Positions 1-11,884 of a stretch of DNA of 64,000 nucleotides are shown piece after piece. Each line of letters opens with the position of its first letter. Within the stretch, counting starts at the first letter, position 1. Below the pieces are notes generated by a model. That model was given only the letters and a program-made list of their open reading frames with translations. It did not search any database and was not told the origin of the DNA. The stretch is from Crotalaria pallida (Eukaryota > Streptophyta > Magnoliopsida > Fabales > Fabaceae). Where the stretch lies: assembly GCA_037953625.1 (NCBI GenBank), contig CM075654.1, positions 24,545,501-24,609,500 on the forward strand, given 5' to 3'. A program made the position numbers and the translations under genes.

Positions 1-1990
1 TTTATTTTGGAAATGATAAAAAGATTATGTGGAGAAAGGATCAAAATGGAATTATAAATGGTTGAGAATATACTGGTTTATGTGTGGATAATTATTTGGT
101 ACTTATTTGGAATAGTTATTCCTATGGGAAGGACTTGGTATATGTTGAGAACTGAACTATGTTAAAAAATTATGAGAAATGATTATTTGAATCTTGTGGA
201 ATTTCGAAAGCGATGCTAGTGTACAGTGATGGTGCAAGCGGCACAATGACTTTGTTATATCCCCTTATGTGACTGGCCACGTGAATGACTTTGTCATGGT
301 TTCATGTCTTGTGGAATCCACTGTACTATAGGGAGGTGTTTGCTGTGGTCCCTTAGAGGTCGAGGCCCGTTAGAAGCGCGGCTTAGAATGGGTCGACCAA
401 CTTAGGATAATAAAGACTTAAAAGACTCTAAGCTTAAATCCTTTCTAACTACATGATGAGAGTGAAGTAGTGGAGAGGAAAGATACCGTATACTTGGAGG
501 TCGGGCATCCCTCCAAGTGGTGATTGTGATAGGGGAGGGCAAGGACGGTGAAACGTCAAGAAGCCTAAGAGCGCTTCCCTAGGCGGGACGAGGTTACAAT
601 GATCAAGGTCACTGGCGGGCATTGATCGTAGCAAAGACTGCAACGCGAACTAGGGATAGAGCTGTCGCCCCCTTGAGAAAATCTTAGATGGTGTAGAGGG
701 AATCCGAATGGGACGAGAAGTCATTGTTTTTGTGAAATGGGGAAATTATGAAATGATATTTTGTTTTGCTGGCCAACAAGGCGTGGTTCCTGTCGGTACG
801 TACCCTTTGACTTCGATGTCAGCATGGCTAGGATTCCTGTGCATCTCATCTGCTTTCCGAACTAGGACGTGGTTGGATATTGAAGGAGGAGATGTATCGT
901 GTATGCTAATCTACCCCTTACCTCAATGATTTCCCTCCCTAAATCATTGATGGTTGTGAAAGACTTAGTGGAAAGTTTATGAGTATGGAATTCTCAAGTA
1001 ATGATGTTCAGTGGTTATAATGATGAGTTACAAAGATAAAAGTGATAATGTTATGATATGGTGAACCCATGGTAATGATGAAACGTTAATGTCATATTAT
1101 AATTGTTTGTGTTTGGTTCTAGTGCGATCCATGGCATAAGCCCATGCCGTCGACGACATTGTTCGTTTGATCGCTAACTCTCTCTCTCTCTCTTCTCTTC
1201 TATGTACTTGTTCCTATGGTAAACTTTAGATGGCGGACCGAGTGTTGCGATTGGTGATGTCCCCTTTGGCGGGAGGACAGTGGGTTAGGACAACTAATGG
1301 ATGGATATGAGAGGGGCCGACGAGACTCAGTTTTGTGGACAGAGACCATGTGCTCCGTGGAGTAGCTACTGATCGTGTGGAAATTCGTTTTCTGCTGAGA
1401 GACTCTATGCCGGGTGGACCCAGGGATTTTTATCAGAATGCCCCACCTGTCAATAACGATATTGGTGAGCAAGAGGACCCCGAAGAAGATCCAGAGGAAG
1501 ACCCAGCAGAGAATCCAGATGACGATGAGTAGTGTCAGCTTGTAGTAGTGTATGGTTTTTGTTTATGTGTCAAGGACGGCAAGACCCTCTGATAACTATG
1601 TAACCCAATGTGGGATTTATTTTTATCTTTTAATATTGCTATTTTGAGGATAATGGCTTTTATGCCGAAACAATTTATGTTGGATCAGTTTATGAATGAA
1701 ATTAATTTTCCGCATTTCTACTATCACGTTTTGGTGAATGAATTATGGTGATAACGTGAGACTTCAGTTTGGAAATTAAGTCAAGAGGAAATGTTTTCAT
1801 ACAATTAAGTTAATAAGGAAATGTTTTGGAAATTACTTTGGAAACTAAGTTAAAGTTTTGGAAACTAAGATAGTGTTAGAGCAATATGCAAACCTTTTTC
1901 GAATAAAAATAAAATGTGAGAAATGTTCTTATAAAAAAAAATGGCGCAAATTTTTTAGTGAAAATTGGGATTCCAAATTGGGGTGTTACA
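1..1990 (+). mobile_element. LTR A, 3' part of a Ty3/gypsy-type long LTR (left end outside window)
   Basis: The segment ends in GGGGTGTTACA at 1990, the end type shared by all the chromovirus-like LTRs here, and is followed at once by copia pol, so it is a solo LTR or the 3' LTR of an element lying to the left. It is the same family as LTR G in opposite orientation: GACGGTGAAACGTCAAGAAG at 544-563 recurs reversed at 32231-32250, with further similarity around it. Orientation is set by the LTR reading frame at 1230-1532. Short inverted repeats such as GTGC-aagcg-GCAC (232-244) lie upstream of that frame. A TC microsatellite at about 1181-1199 acts as the pyrimidine tract before the putative splice acceptor. 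Class is confident; exact family is not. Confidence 0.75.
1230..1532 (+). pseudogene. LTR-borne reading frame of family A, broken by one stop
   Basis: The frame opens with ATG at 1230, directly after a polypyrimidine stretch and an AG (1228-1229) that looks like a 3' splice site. It runs 101 codons to the stop at 1532, interrupted by an in-frame TGA at 1308-1310. The N-terminus has the pattern MA-R with SPLAGG, and the C-terminus is strongly acidic (repeated EEDP, then DDDE). The position near the LTR 3' third, the start right after an AG and the acidic tail match the better preserved LTR frames at 12123-12608 and 48603-49073. Sequence similarity to those is weak, so homology is an inference. 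No known domain is recognised. Confidence 0.5.
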
Positions 1991-2675
1991 CCTTTTTCCT
2001 CTGTGGTAGGAAGTTTAATGTATGCCATGATTTGTACAAGACCAGATATTGCCCACGCAGTTGGAGTTGTTAGCCGATTCTTGTCCAATCCTGGCAGAGA
2101 ACACTGGAATGCAGTAAAGTGGATTCTTAGATACTTAGGAGGTACTACCAATAGATGTTTATGCTTTGGTAATGGAGATCCCGTGTTGGTAGGATACACA
2201 GACGCTGACATGGCAGGTGATGTAGATTCCAGAAAATCCACATGAGGATATCTGACTACATTTGCAGGGGGAGCTGTATCTTGGCAGTCCAAGTTACAAA
2301 GATGTGTTGCATTATCAACCACTGAAGCCGAGTACATTTCAGCATCAGAAGCTGGCAAGGAGGTGAAGTAGATGAAGAACTTCTTGCGTGAATTAGGTCA
2401 TGATCAAGAAGGATATGTTTTGCACTGTGATAATCAAAGTGCAATTTGCGTAGCTAAGAATCCTACATTTCATTCCCAGACAAAGAGCATCGACTATTGT
2501 TATCATTGAATACAAGATGCTCTGGAGGAAGGGTTACTACAGCTAGAGAAAGTTCATACTGATGACAACTGGTCCGATATGATGACCAAGGTAGTTCCAG
2601 TCAAGAAGCTCAAAGATTGTTGCTTTGGAGTAGGATTGATGACATCCCCTCAACTAAGTCAAGAAGGGGGAGAAT
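1991..2675 (+). pseudogene. Ty1/copia pol, 3' end (RT end and RNase H), decayed
   Basis: One frame, with three stops (2243-2245, 2369-2371, 2507-2509), encodes typical copia residues. GSLMYAM and TRPDIAHAVG mark the end of reverse transcriptase. The RNase H part has GYTDAD, then STTEAEY, then CDNQSAI, and a C-terminal MTKVV motif as in Tork-like elements. The frame is entered abruptly at 1991 because LTR A was inserted just before it. A polypurine tract (AAGAAGGGGGAG, about 2661-2672) and the copia 3' LTR follow. The protein would make cDNA from element RNA in virus-like particles; here it is dead. Confidence 0.85.
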
Positions 2676-2820
2676 TGTTGGGTTTCCTTCCTTATTTGAT
2701 GGGAAGAGATAAAAAGCTCAAGTCATTACTTGGAGAGAAAGTCAAGTTGAGTGGAAGGCAAGTCAAGGTACTCGGAGAGCAAGCTTACTTATTTGGAGAG
2801 CAAGCTTATTTACTTGGAGA
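2676..2820 (+). mobile_element. Ty1/copia 3' LTR, left segment
   Basis: The LTR starts with TGTTGGG right after the polypurine tract of the copia element. It contains near-tandem repeats of GGAGAGCAAGCTTA-like sequence at about 2775-2815, and is interrupted at 2821 by solo LTR K. It resumes at 6054. Confidence 0.75.
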
Positions 2821-3008
2821 TGTAACACCTACAATATTTACCCTTAATTCCCCATTATTGAAAATGTGAATTTAAAAATTTCTTTTTAATTTATTAAAAG
2901 TCACCCGTCAAACGGACGAAGTTCTGTTTGTTTTTCGGACTTTTCCAAAGTTTAGCCTGTTGAAAACATTCACAATTATAACATTCAGCAGCCAGCAGGG
3001 CTTCTTTT

Positions 3009-3047
<39 letters not shown>

Positions 3048-3640
3048 TAATTAGTGCCCAATGGGCTCAAAGTACAACAACATGTAACAATATCATAAGT
3101 AGCAGCGGAAATACTAAGTATGAAAAACATGATTTCCAACATATTTCTTTATCAAAAGAAATCATCCCAAACCTCACTCCAAAAGATATTTTCACAAATC
3201 ATACACATCAAAAATATCAGAGGCTTAGGTCCACTATCATATCCTATCCCATAATAACTCTACTCTCCCTGTGAGGAGAGTAATCTTGCTTGGCCATGAC
3301 TGGTGTATGCTCCAGCTCAGTACCTGAAAAATGGTAAGGAGGTGAGCATTACACAATAAAATAGGGAAAGCAATTTCTACTATGCTATAATGACCTACCA
3401 AGCCAAACACATTTAGTCATATATTGCACAAAACTCAATCATTCATACCCATTCAATTCAATTATATTCACATCAATGATAAATGGTTCCTTTTGTAATT
3501 CTTTAACTCTTTTACTTCATGCATTCCTACATCATGCCAACTTATATCTTTCTCATCTCTTTTCTTTTCTTCACATGTTCTTTTCTCTTTTCATATCTTT
3601 AAGTTTTTCATAGATTTTTAGAAATTATTACGTGGATTCA

Positions 3641-4765
3641 TCATTGCGTACAGTCTCCTACAGATAGAGCCGGCAATTCGGCCCGGCCCGACCGGGCCGG
3701 CCTGAATAAGCCCGCATTATATCCGGGTTTATATACAAAAATTTGAGCCCGAAAAATATCCGGGCCTTTTTAGCCCGAGCCCGAACCGGGTTTAGACCGG
3801 GCTAGCCCGGCCCAGCCCGGCAACCCGGTTAATATTTTTTTTTTTTAATTTTAAAACACTGCTTTTGTTATGCAACAGCAGCACAATGTTTGGAAAAAAA
3901 ATTAATGGCCCATTTAGCCACGGCCCAATTCGGTACAATAAGGCTTAAGTAAAGCAGCACCTTATTAAGTATTACCTTCTTTGCTTCGTTATTGTGTTAT
4001 ACGGTACCTCCTGGGTCCTGGCTCCTTTACTCCTTATCTTCACATTTCATACTTCATAAATCTAGTTCACTACTCCTACTCCTTCATTACAGGCGCAACA
4101 ACAACTTGGCAAATAGCAAGGAACAACAACAACTAGGAAAACAGATTGTTTAATTTTTTTTTGAATTTCTGTATAAAAATTTTATGTTTTATTTAAAATA
4201 AAAAAAGTTGTCGGGTGGCCCGTGGGCGGCCCGCTACCCGCGTATGGCGGGCATAGGCATGAATTTAGAGGCCCGAATTTTAGTTGGGCCTTTTTAGCCC
4301 GAGCCCGGTCATGGCCCGAGCCCGAAGCGGGTCGGCCCGAACCCGACCGGGTAGCCCGAATTGCCAGCTCTACCTACGGACAACGTCTTACAGCTGCACA
4401 CAATGTGTGTCTTACGCGGTTTATGCGTACAGTCTCCTACGGACAACGTCTTACAAGACTTGGATTTCCACAATCAGAATGTGCGTCCATCATTGCGTAC
4501 AGTCTCCTACAGACAACGTCTTACAGCTGCACACAATGTGTGTCTTACGCGATCTAGGCGTACAGTCTCCTACGGACAACGTCTTACAAGATCTAGAATC
4601 GCACAATCCAATTATTCCTTTATTATTATATGGTGTGTGTGTCCATCATTGCGTACAGTCTCCTACGGAAAACGTCTTACAGCTGCGAATCATGTGCGTC
4701 TTACGCGATCTATGCGTACAGTCTCCTTCGGACAACGTCTTACAAGATGTGGATCACACACTTGT
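3641..4765. repeat. Tandem repeat of about 150 bp, three units, interrupted by a hAT element
   Basis: Units begin with CATCATTGCGTACAGTCTCC at about 3641, 4488 and 4645. Each holds two copies of a GTACAGTCTCCTACGGACAA module followed by CGTCTTAC. The first unit was split by the element at 3665-4372. The overlapping long frames in this stretch come from the repeat, not from genes. Stretches such as TACGC-ggtttat-GCGTA could fold into hairpins, resembling the hairpin arrays at the same relative place in LTRs B, D and F. Confidence 0.8.
3665..4372. mobile_element. Non-autonomous hAT-type element, 708 bp
   Basis: Ends are inverted repeats (TAGAGCCGGCAATTCGG on the left, matching the complement of CCCGAATTGCCAGCTCTA on the right). 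They are flanked by an 8-bp duplication, CCTACAGA (3657-3664) and CCTACGGA (4373-4380), with one mismatch. An 8-bp duplication and TAG-type ends fit the hAT superfamily. About 180 bp at each end is rich in GGCCCG/CCGGGC motifs; the middle is AT-rich with no transposase frame. It would need transposase supplied in trans. Confidence 0.8.
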
Positions 4766-5648
4766 TTTGCCTTTAATATTTTAAATCATACTTCAATTAT
4801 TTACATTTTGAAACCACTTTCATGAAATCATCATTTTCTTTATCCTTTTATATTTCTAGATTCCAACATAAATTTGCAAAAATACCAAACCACACATTCA
4901 AATATCAATCATCATAATCATGCACAAAATAATACATCTCTATACTTTTTAACATATTCACTATCCTAGGGTTTTAACTTAGCCTAACATAAAACTCTTA
5001 GCACCCACTATATACATAATACAAACTACCCCCTAGAATATGGTAACACACACCCCCTTACCTCAAATACTTAGAGATAAGGTGATTTCCACTTGCCCTT
5101 AGCTTACAAGCTAATTACCACCAAAAGAGTTATTATCCAAGGAAGAGGAAGGAACCTATTATAAGAGTTACAAGAAGAAAGGTTGTTATCATTGACTTGT
5201 TTCTTGTTTAAGGTTCATGAAATAATGAGTTTTCCATGATTTAGGGCTTGAAATCCATCATGGAAGGAAGAGAGAGAAAGGGTGAGAGAGAGAGAGTTCG
5301 AAGTATAGAGATGAAAGGGGAAGGATTCTTTGGCTTAAATACTTACTTGGAGCTAAGAAGGAAGGTAGTTGTTGATGGAGATGATGGTAACCTCCTTGTT
5401 CTTGGATGGAAGTGGATGAGGCAATAAAACCCTAGAGAGAAGAAGAGGAAGTTCGAAGTTTTTGAAGGAGCAAAAGAGAGAGAATTGTATGTTGATGTGT
5501 TGATGTTGAGTTTCACTTTCTTTGTCTTTTATTTTAAGACATTATTTTGTCCTCCAATTGGTTTGTGTGGCTGAAAAGGTTTGCTTCCCTATTAAGTCAC
5601 GAATGGGTGGTCCCCACACGTTATTTTTTTTCCAGATTTTTAAAAGGG

Positions 5649-5880
5649 TAATCGATTACTGGCTTAAAGTAATCGATTACCACCTTTGATGCAACATTTT
5701 TAGTATAATCAGTAGAGGCAACTAATCGATTACTTCCACCCCAAGTAATCGATTACTACCTTAAATTCACAAGGTAATCGATTACTTCCATGAGGTAATC
5801 GATTACAATTGCTGCAACATTGAAGTGATTCTACCAGAGGGTTTGTAATCGATTACTCCCCTTCAAGGTAATCGATTACT
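5649..5880. repeat. Four pairs of TAATCGATTA palindromes (LTR K)
   Basis: Eight perfect TAATCGATTA palindromes, centred at 5653, 5674, 5727, 5750, 5779, 5800, 5850 and 5873, form four pairs with centre spacings of 21, 23, 21 and 23 bp. They lie 590-820 bp upstream of the donor-like site in the LTR sense direction. Function is unknown. Confidence 0.9.
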
Positions 5881-6053
5881 CTGTGAAAAACCTTATTTTG
5901 ATGGTTTTCTAACTTCAATTCATTTCCTTAGGCTCCTATTCACATTCAAGCTTGAATTACTACTCATAACCTTTCCCTATAGTTGGTAATTCTCATAAAC
6001 ACTTTGCATAATTCACATTATAATCAAATTAAAGTTGAGGATGTTACAGGAAA

Positions 6054-6581
6054 CAAAGTCAAGCCACTTGGAGTGGAGAGCAAGCAATTGGAGTGGGGAG
6101 CAAGTCAGAGCCTCCAATCCAAACAATATAAATAGAGCTCTCTAGGAGAGAGCAAGAAGCACCACACCACCAAACCTCCGGAGAGAGAGAGAGAGAGAGA
6201 GAGTCTTAGAGAGTTCTTCCACCATAGAGTGAGTATAGAGAGTTCCTAGCGAGACACTGGAGAGAAATCCTAGTGCTATACTAGAGATATTTTATTCCAT
6301 CCTTTTAGGGTGAGATTGAGTGTATTCCTCCTACACACGAAGAGACACTTTGTATTCTTACTTTTTCATAGTGGAGATTTTACTGGTTTGTGCCCGTGGT
6401 TTTTTACTTCTTTAATTTGGAGAAGGTTTTTCCACGTTAAAATTTCTGGTGTTATATCTTCTACTTCTACCCCTTCTATTTCCCAATAACATACTTATGT
6501 GCATATATATATTGCTTCCACATTGTATAGCTTGTTTTGCGTCATACATAGGAGGAAAATTTATTCTGGTTTTTCCCAACT
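6054..6581 (+). mobile_element. Ty1/copia 3' LTR, right segment
   Basis: It continues the LTR begun at 2676 after the insertion of K. The end is taken near 6581, where CCCAAC complements the GTTGGG start; the final A seems mutated. A perfect TATA box (TATAAATAG, 6127-6135) is followed by a GA microsatellite (6181-6203), so transcription would start just downstream. Net LTR length is about 670 bp, ordinary for copia. Confidence 0.65.
6127..6135 (+). promoter_or_regulatory. TATA box of the copia LTR
   Basis: TATAAATAG in the middle of the copia LTR, followed after about 45 bp by a GA microsatellite. Typical of plant LTR promoters. Confidence 0.6.
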
Positions 6582-7233
6582 GTTGTAAGGTTAGGCGCCA
6601 TCCATATAGTACACTAGTTTTAGGCCCGTGCAATGCACGAGTTGTTTATTATTAGTTACTATTATATTTGGAGATTTCAAAAAAAAAAAATTACATTTAA
6701 ATTATTTTAGTAGTTCAAATAAGTGATAATCATTTTGGGTTTTAGAATTGAATTATCACCAATTTATTAATAAACATATTATTAATAAACATAGAATATG
6801 TTATTAAAAACCTAATGATAAAATTTGGTAAAACCTAGTAACGATATAATGTAAGGTTCTTTTTATTGTCTTACGGTGCGTCTGTCTTCTTTTAATTTAA
6901 GAAGTACAATCCAAATATTAAAACAATATATAACACTGAATAACAATATATATTAATTCTTTTGCCTTTTTTTTTTGCTTTTGCGGTTGAATTTTGGACC
7001 GCACCATCGTTATTAGATATATATGTTCTAAAGATCTTTTTTTAGTTTTGTCAATATTTTTCATTATGCAGATGACGTTATCACATGTAAATGATAAAGT
7101 TTGCTATAAATTCTTTTTTTTTGGAACTTAAAAATTTAAATTTCTAATATTTTTGAATTATATTTATCTTTTTAATAAGTGCTATTAGGACACTTCTTGT
7201 TAGCATTTTTCCATTACATAGCGTGTTGCTAAT

Positions 7234-7264
<31 letters not shown>

Positions 7265-9307
7265 AATCGATTAAACAAAAATTTATTAAAAAAACATATA
7301 TTTGATAGAGATTCATACTATTTGTTAACATCACTTAAAAAAAACTATTTGATAACATGTAAAAACCTTGATAATAAAAAGATGTTTGTGATAAAAAATA
7401 TACTATTGCAAATGAAAAAAAAATGTTTTTAGATTGTCAAGTATGGTAAATAATTGGTTAAAAACAAAATAATGTGAATAGGTCAATCATGTGATAATAA
7501 GAAAAGCAAAAAAAGGAATGTAATAAATTGACATACATGCTACTATGAGTTGATCTCTACTAATATACATGACAAATGAGAACCCTAAATAAAAAAAAGA
7601 TGAACTAACAAAACATATATTTTATGACAAACAAAAAACGATAATATGTCTGTCAACACTCTAGTACTGATGAGTAGATAAAATAGTATATTGTCATGTT
7701 TTTCGTAAATGGTCATGCCAACGCTACTCTCGTCCTTGTCGACGTGCATTGTCATTGTCATGTTTATTCATAAAGAGTTGTATGTCATAAAATAGTATAT
7801 TTGAAAATCGACATTCATTAAGGTAAAACAAAAGAAAAAGAAATTTATCCATGCATGGATCTAAGAATACCTTTGGAAGACCACTAACTCCTAATGTTAT
7901 ATCAAGAGCAAAAGAGCCAGTTGATACCACAGGTACATTTTTTGGTAAGACAGTCTGCCAATTCCATTTACGATTTTTGTGTTGCCCTTCTAAAAGAAAT
8001 AGTTACACATATATGCAGTTATAATCAGTTTTATAAATCAGTTTTAAATTTGAATGTAGGACACGTGGATAGTTTCAAAAGTCACCATTCTCCAACTTTT
8101 AATGTGGAGGCTCCATTTTGAAATGGGAGATTCTGGAGCCTTTATTGGAACATGTTTTTATACTAAAAAGGAAAGATTCTAGAGGTTACAATCTTGTGTC
8201 AACAGCTAAGCATTTGTAGTTTGCACAAAATAATATTATTGCAGTTGGGAGTCTCGCCATGCAAGACTTAGTTTTGGAACACCACGTATCTTCAAAGACG
8301 TACAACTAAATAATGTGCCACTTTGCATTACAATAAAACTTGAATAGACGCAAAACTACGGCTAAATTATATGATGACACCTGTAATAATTTAATATAGT
8401 TGTCACCTACTTATTCTTAGATGTCATTTTATAGGTTATATTCTAATTAAGGATATTTTATAAATTTTCAAACTTTTAACTCAACAATGATTATAAATAA
8501 AAAATTGTTGAATAAAATTAGAGAAAATACACTAGAAAAATACTTAAGGTAAAAATATAGTCTAAGGCGTGTCAAAGACATATATATCCTCAAGAATTTA
8601 TTCACGCATCGCGATGATTTCCCAGTATTCAACGTACCATTTTAACATAAGTCAAGTAACAAAACTGACGGTATATTGTTTCATGATGCAATCCAAAGAA
8701 TAAATGATGGAAAAGGGAAGAAGGTTTTTCTTGAAACTTATAAAAAGATTTTCTATCCTTAAAATAATGCACAAAATATATAAATCACACATCCTTTCAT
8801 TCATACCCATTCAAACCAACACAACCTTACACATGAATTAATAAAATAATAAATTAAATTTAAACAGATATTTAAAAATAAATAAATAAAATAACTTTCT
8901 TTCCAAAAAAAATTTTAAAAAATAAATTTAACTCCAATCCTAATCCTAATTTGATACGTACCTGTACAAGTGGATCCCAAACCCACTTCATTCTTTGCAT
9001 CGGTACATACTAGTCATAATCAATAGGTGACTACAGTTATTGAAGGCCATTTGGCTCTGTTTCTTCTGGTTTGCTGTCATAAAAGGGAGGGTGTGGTATT
9101 GTTCAAAATTTTGTGCACTGTTGACTTACACTCGGGAGTAGTTGCAGGAGGTTGGTCAATGGTAACATGATATGAGTTTGTTTTATAATGTTAGATGAAT
9201 TGGAAACACTAATTTTATGTAGTGTACATATAAAATTGACATCCGAAAGTATATTTATTTATCTTATACTCCCATCATCGCTAAATATAAGATTCCTTTG
9301 GGGATTT
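6582..9307. other. AT-rich stretch with no recognised gene
   Basis: All frames are short and low in complexity. An imperfect palindrome CGTGCAATGCACG at 6627-6639 resembles motifs often seen at transposon ends in dicots, but I cannot assign it. An AT microsatellite is at about 7233-7259. No terminal repeats, tRNA or exon signals stand out. Confidence 0.6.
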
Positions 9308-9333
9308 TGTAACATCCCAAATTTTGGCCCTGT

Positions 9334-9378
<45 letters not shown>

Positions 9379-10005
9379 TAAGTTTAGGACGGAATAACAA
9401 ATTAGGGTCCCTTTTAATATTATAAAGTGTTAGGAAATATTGGAATCTTAACACCCTTATCTCTTTAACGTTATGAATTATAAGTTTTATTGAATTAAAT
9501 AACTGTTTCTTGGAATTTATCATTTAGGTGTTGTGTATTTTCATAAAATACATTATGTTATTTACGAAAGTATATTTAATTATATTTTAAAGTGAATTCA
9601 TTTGAAACAAATATTAAATAAATTTTTTTATTTCCTAACATCTAACTAAGTTTTAATCTTATAGTTTTCCTATATGAAGCTATATGATGCTAAATTTTTA
9701 TTATTAATATTTTTGGGATAAATAAATAAATAAATGGAAGTATATGTTTAAAAAAAAAGATATGCGCGTGTGTGTAATTATATTGTTGTAATTATTATAA
9801 TAATTTAATAAATAAATAAAAGCTCAATGTTTGATTATTGGCGTATATCATGTATTTGTAATATGTGAAAAATAATTTTGGTTGGTATTTTATATAAAAA
9901 TATCAAGTTTTGCAGTTGAGTCCTTGGGAAAGACCTAAATGCAATATTGAAAAGATTGTTGGAGGGAAAACCAATTAAATATGAATTTTTCAAAATGTCA
10001 GTCTT

Positions 10006-10019
10006 GGTAATCGATTACC
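10006..10019. promoter_or_regulatory. GGTAATCGATTACC palindrome upstream of TATA (LTR B)
   Basis: A perfect 14-bp palindrome about 135 bp upstream of TCTATAAGG. A second, different palindrome (AACCATGGTT) is centred 24 bp downstream. A nearby TGCGTTTGATGA motif aligns with the same motif in LTRs D and F, which shows the position is homologous. Confidence 0.6.
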
Positions 10020-10147
10020 ATAATGCAGAACAACCATGGTTAAATGCGTTTGATGACTAATCGCTCGTTAATCCTAGAATTTGACATGAACTCAGCCATG
10101 GACACGTCCCTGGACTCGTGTCGATATGCATGCAAGCTTAATTCGTC

Positions 10148-10156
10148 TCTATAAGG
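10148..10156 (+). promoter_or_regulatory. TATA-like box of LTR B
   Basis: TCTATAAGG, placed like the TATA boxes of LTRs D and F, between the upstream palindrome and the leader stem-loop. The transcription start is inferred, not shown. Confidence 0.5.
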
Positions 10157-10285
10157 CGGCTTGTTGATGGAATTGAATCAACTCCATTTTACTAAGTTTT
10201 TGTCTGAAAACCGAATTAGGGTTCTTGATTTCGTTCGTTCGATTCTCCTTCGATATTGAGAGTTGATCTGAGAGTTATACACTGT

Positions 10286-10312
10286 TGTAAAGCTCACATC
10301 ACGAGCTTTACA
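10286..10312 (+). ncRNA. Conserved leader stem-loop (LTR B)
   Basis: TGTAAAGCTC pairs perfectly with GAGCTTTACA across the 7-nt loop ACATCAC. The same hairpin occurs in LTR D with loop ACATCTC and two base-pair swaps that keep pairing, and in LTR F with a shorter stem. Compensatory change argues for an RNA structure rather than a DNA site. Confidence 0.5.
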
Positions 10313-10983
10313 AAGATACTAATAAGCTTGCAATATGAGGTTGAGTGTGTGCGAAGTGGTGAGCTTGCAAAGTGGAATCTCGAATTTTGCAGAAAGAGGA
10401 AACTGAGTTCAGAAGCTTACTTTGAGCTTCAATTGTGGTAAGCACACACACTCTATTAGTTATGTAACCCCACAAAAAATGCTATGCATGTCTATTTCTG
10501 AAGTGGATATTAGGGGAAGTGAAATTCTGAAGCTTTTCTCTATTTATTTTCAGTTCAAACACGATCTAGAGGTAAGAGGGAAGCTATACTTTCACTAAAA
10601 TATGAATGATTTATAGTATTTTGTACAATGAGTCACCATGAGACTCAAGGGCTTAGTTTGAAATAGCTAGGATTATGGCTTAGAGGCCATTTTGAGCTTC
10701 TAGTCATTTTGAGCAAGTTTTATTTGATGCATGTGAGGTGTTGGAACACTGAATTGGTATTTGAAATGCATAGAAATGAATTTGATACGTTGGGTTGTTG
10801 AAATGGCACTTTTATGCATAATTGATGATTGATTTGCGTTCTCTGTGAATTGAACTAAATTCAATGTTGGAACATTTCCATTCTATGTTAACTAAGTTCT
10901 GTTGATCAATGGTTTAGCTTAAAATTGGTTAGAATTGAAAATGGTATGTTAAAACTCCAATTTTACTTTATCTGCTGTCAGGG

Positions 10984-11084
10984 TAATCGATTACCATGAT
11001 GTGATAATCGATTACCAGCCTGTATCTGATACAGAGTTATGAAATACACGTGGTAATTGATTACTAGGCTCTGATAATCGATTA
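10984..11084. repeat. Two palindrome pairs inside the LTR B intron
   Basis: TAATCGATTA centres at 10988 and 11009 (21 bp apart), and TAATTGATTA/TAATCGATTA centres at 11058 and 11079 (21 bp apart). One member of the second pair has lost the central CG. Confidence 0.85.
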
Positions 11085-11663
11085 TCAGAGTGAAAAATTG
11101 AATTAAATTATGGACATAAATCACATTGAAATTAGGTCTGAAATGATAATTGCACATTATCCCTCTGTGAGAACTTTATGCACTTAATTATTTGGCAAAA
11201 CCACTAGATTGGTTCTGTAAGTTATTTTTTGGTTGCTATTTCATCCCTTAACTTTTTTTCGTTTCAAATAAGTCCTGAAGTTGTTGCCATGTAACAAATA
11301 AGTCATTTCCGTTAGTTTTTTCTATTAAGTGACACATGTCACTCAACTAATGGTGCCACGTATTAAAAAAATAATTTAATAATTTTTTTTTCAAATTTTC
11401 TTATGGTGACACGTGTCACTTAATGAAAAAAGTTAACGAAAAGGACCTATTTGTTACACTTCAACAACTTTAAAACTTATTTGAAACGAAAAAAGTTAAG
11501 GGACGAAATTGCAACTAAAAAATAACTTAAGGGACCAATCTAGTAATTTTGCCTAATTATTTTTATGATTATGTTGGATATCATGAAATTAATTAAAGAT
11601 TAATTAATTAAAGTTGAATCTTGGTGCATTCATACATGGTGCATGGTTGATAGTTTCGTTTTT

Positions 11664-11884
11664 CATGTTCGAGGAACATGAGGGGGGTACTCTGGGAGTA
11701 CCAAATGTTTGCGTCCTGCTTGATGACACATTATGAGTAAAATGTGGCCAATATCGTGGGGTACTGATGATGTGATTATTACGTCTTCGCGACGTGACGT
11801 TCACCTGAGGAGTGACGTTATGTATCACTTACCAAGTGAGGTTCGCTATACGTTATGAGAACGTATAATTGTGCTCTGGGAGCA
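11664..11884 (+). repeat. Hairpin array in LTR B
   Basis: At least six short perfect inverted repeats follow one another, among them CATGTTC-gag-GAACATG (11664-11680), GTACTC-tgg-GAGTAC (11687-11701), ACGTC-ttcgc-GACGT (11781-11795), TCACTT-acc-AAGTGA, TATACGTT-atgag-AACGTATA and TGCTC-tgg-GAGCA. Stems are 5-8 bp and loops 3-5 nt. The array lies between the intronic palindromes and the acceptor, as in LTRs D and F. Confidence 0.75.

Larger units (their letters stand above)
2821..6048 (-). mobile_element. Solo LTR K, Ty3/gypsy type (3.2 kb)
   Basis: It starts TGTAACACC and ends GATGTTACA, and is flanked by GGAGA (2816-2820) and GGAAA (6049-6053), a 5-bp target duplication with one mismatch. 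No primer site, polypurine tract or pol adjoins it, so it is a solo LTR formed by LTR-LTR recombination. Minus orientation follows from the order palindrome cluster (5649-5880), TATA-like TATTTAAG near 5331-5345, donor-like GAG|GTAAGGGGG (exon end 5062) and acceptor-like TTTTTCAG|GTAC (exon start 3323). After the acceptor only a 17-codon frame (MAKQDYSPH...) remains. An AT microsatellite lies at about 3011-3045. It also holds a tandem repeat and a hAT element. Confidence 0.8.

Noticed and set aside
4222..4825. Three overlapping frames of 111-166 codons
   Set aside because: They run through the hAT end and the tandem repeat in all phases; repeated peptides reflect the DNA repeat.
6603..6660. 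Helitron or other transposon end at the CGTGCAATGCACG palindrome
   Set aside because: No matching second end, no CTRR hairpin end and no duplication could be found.
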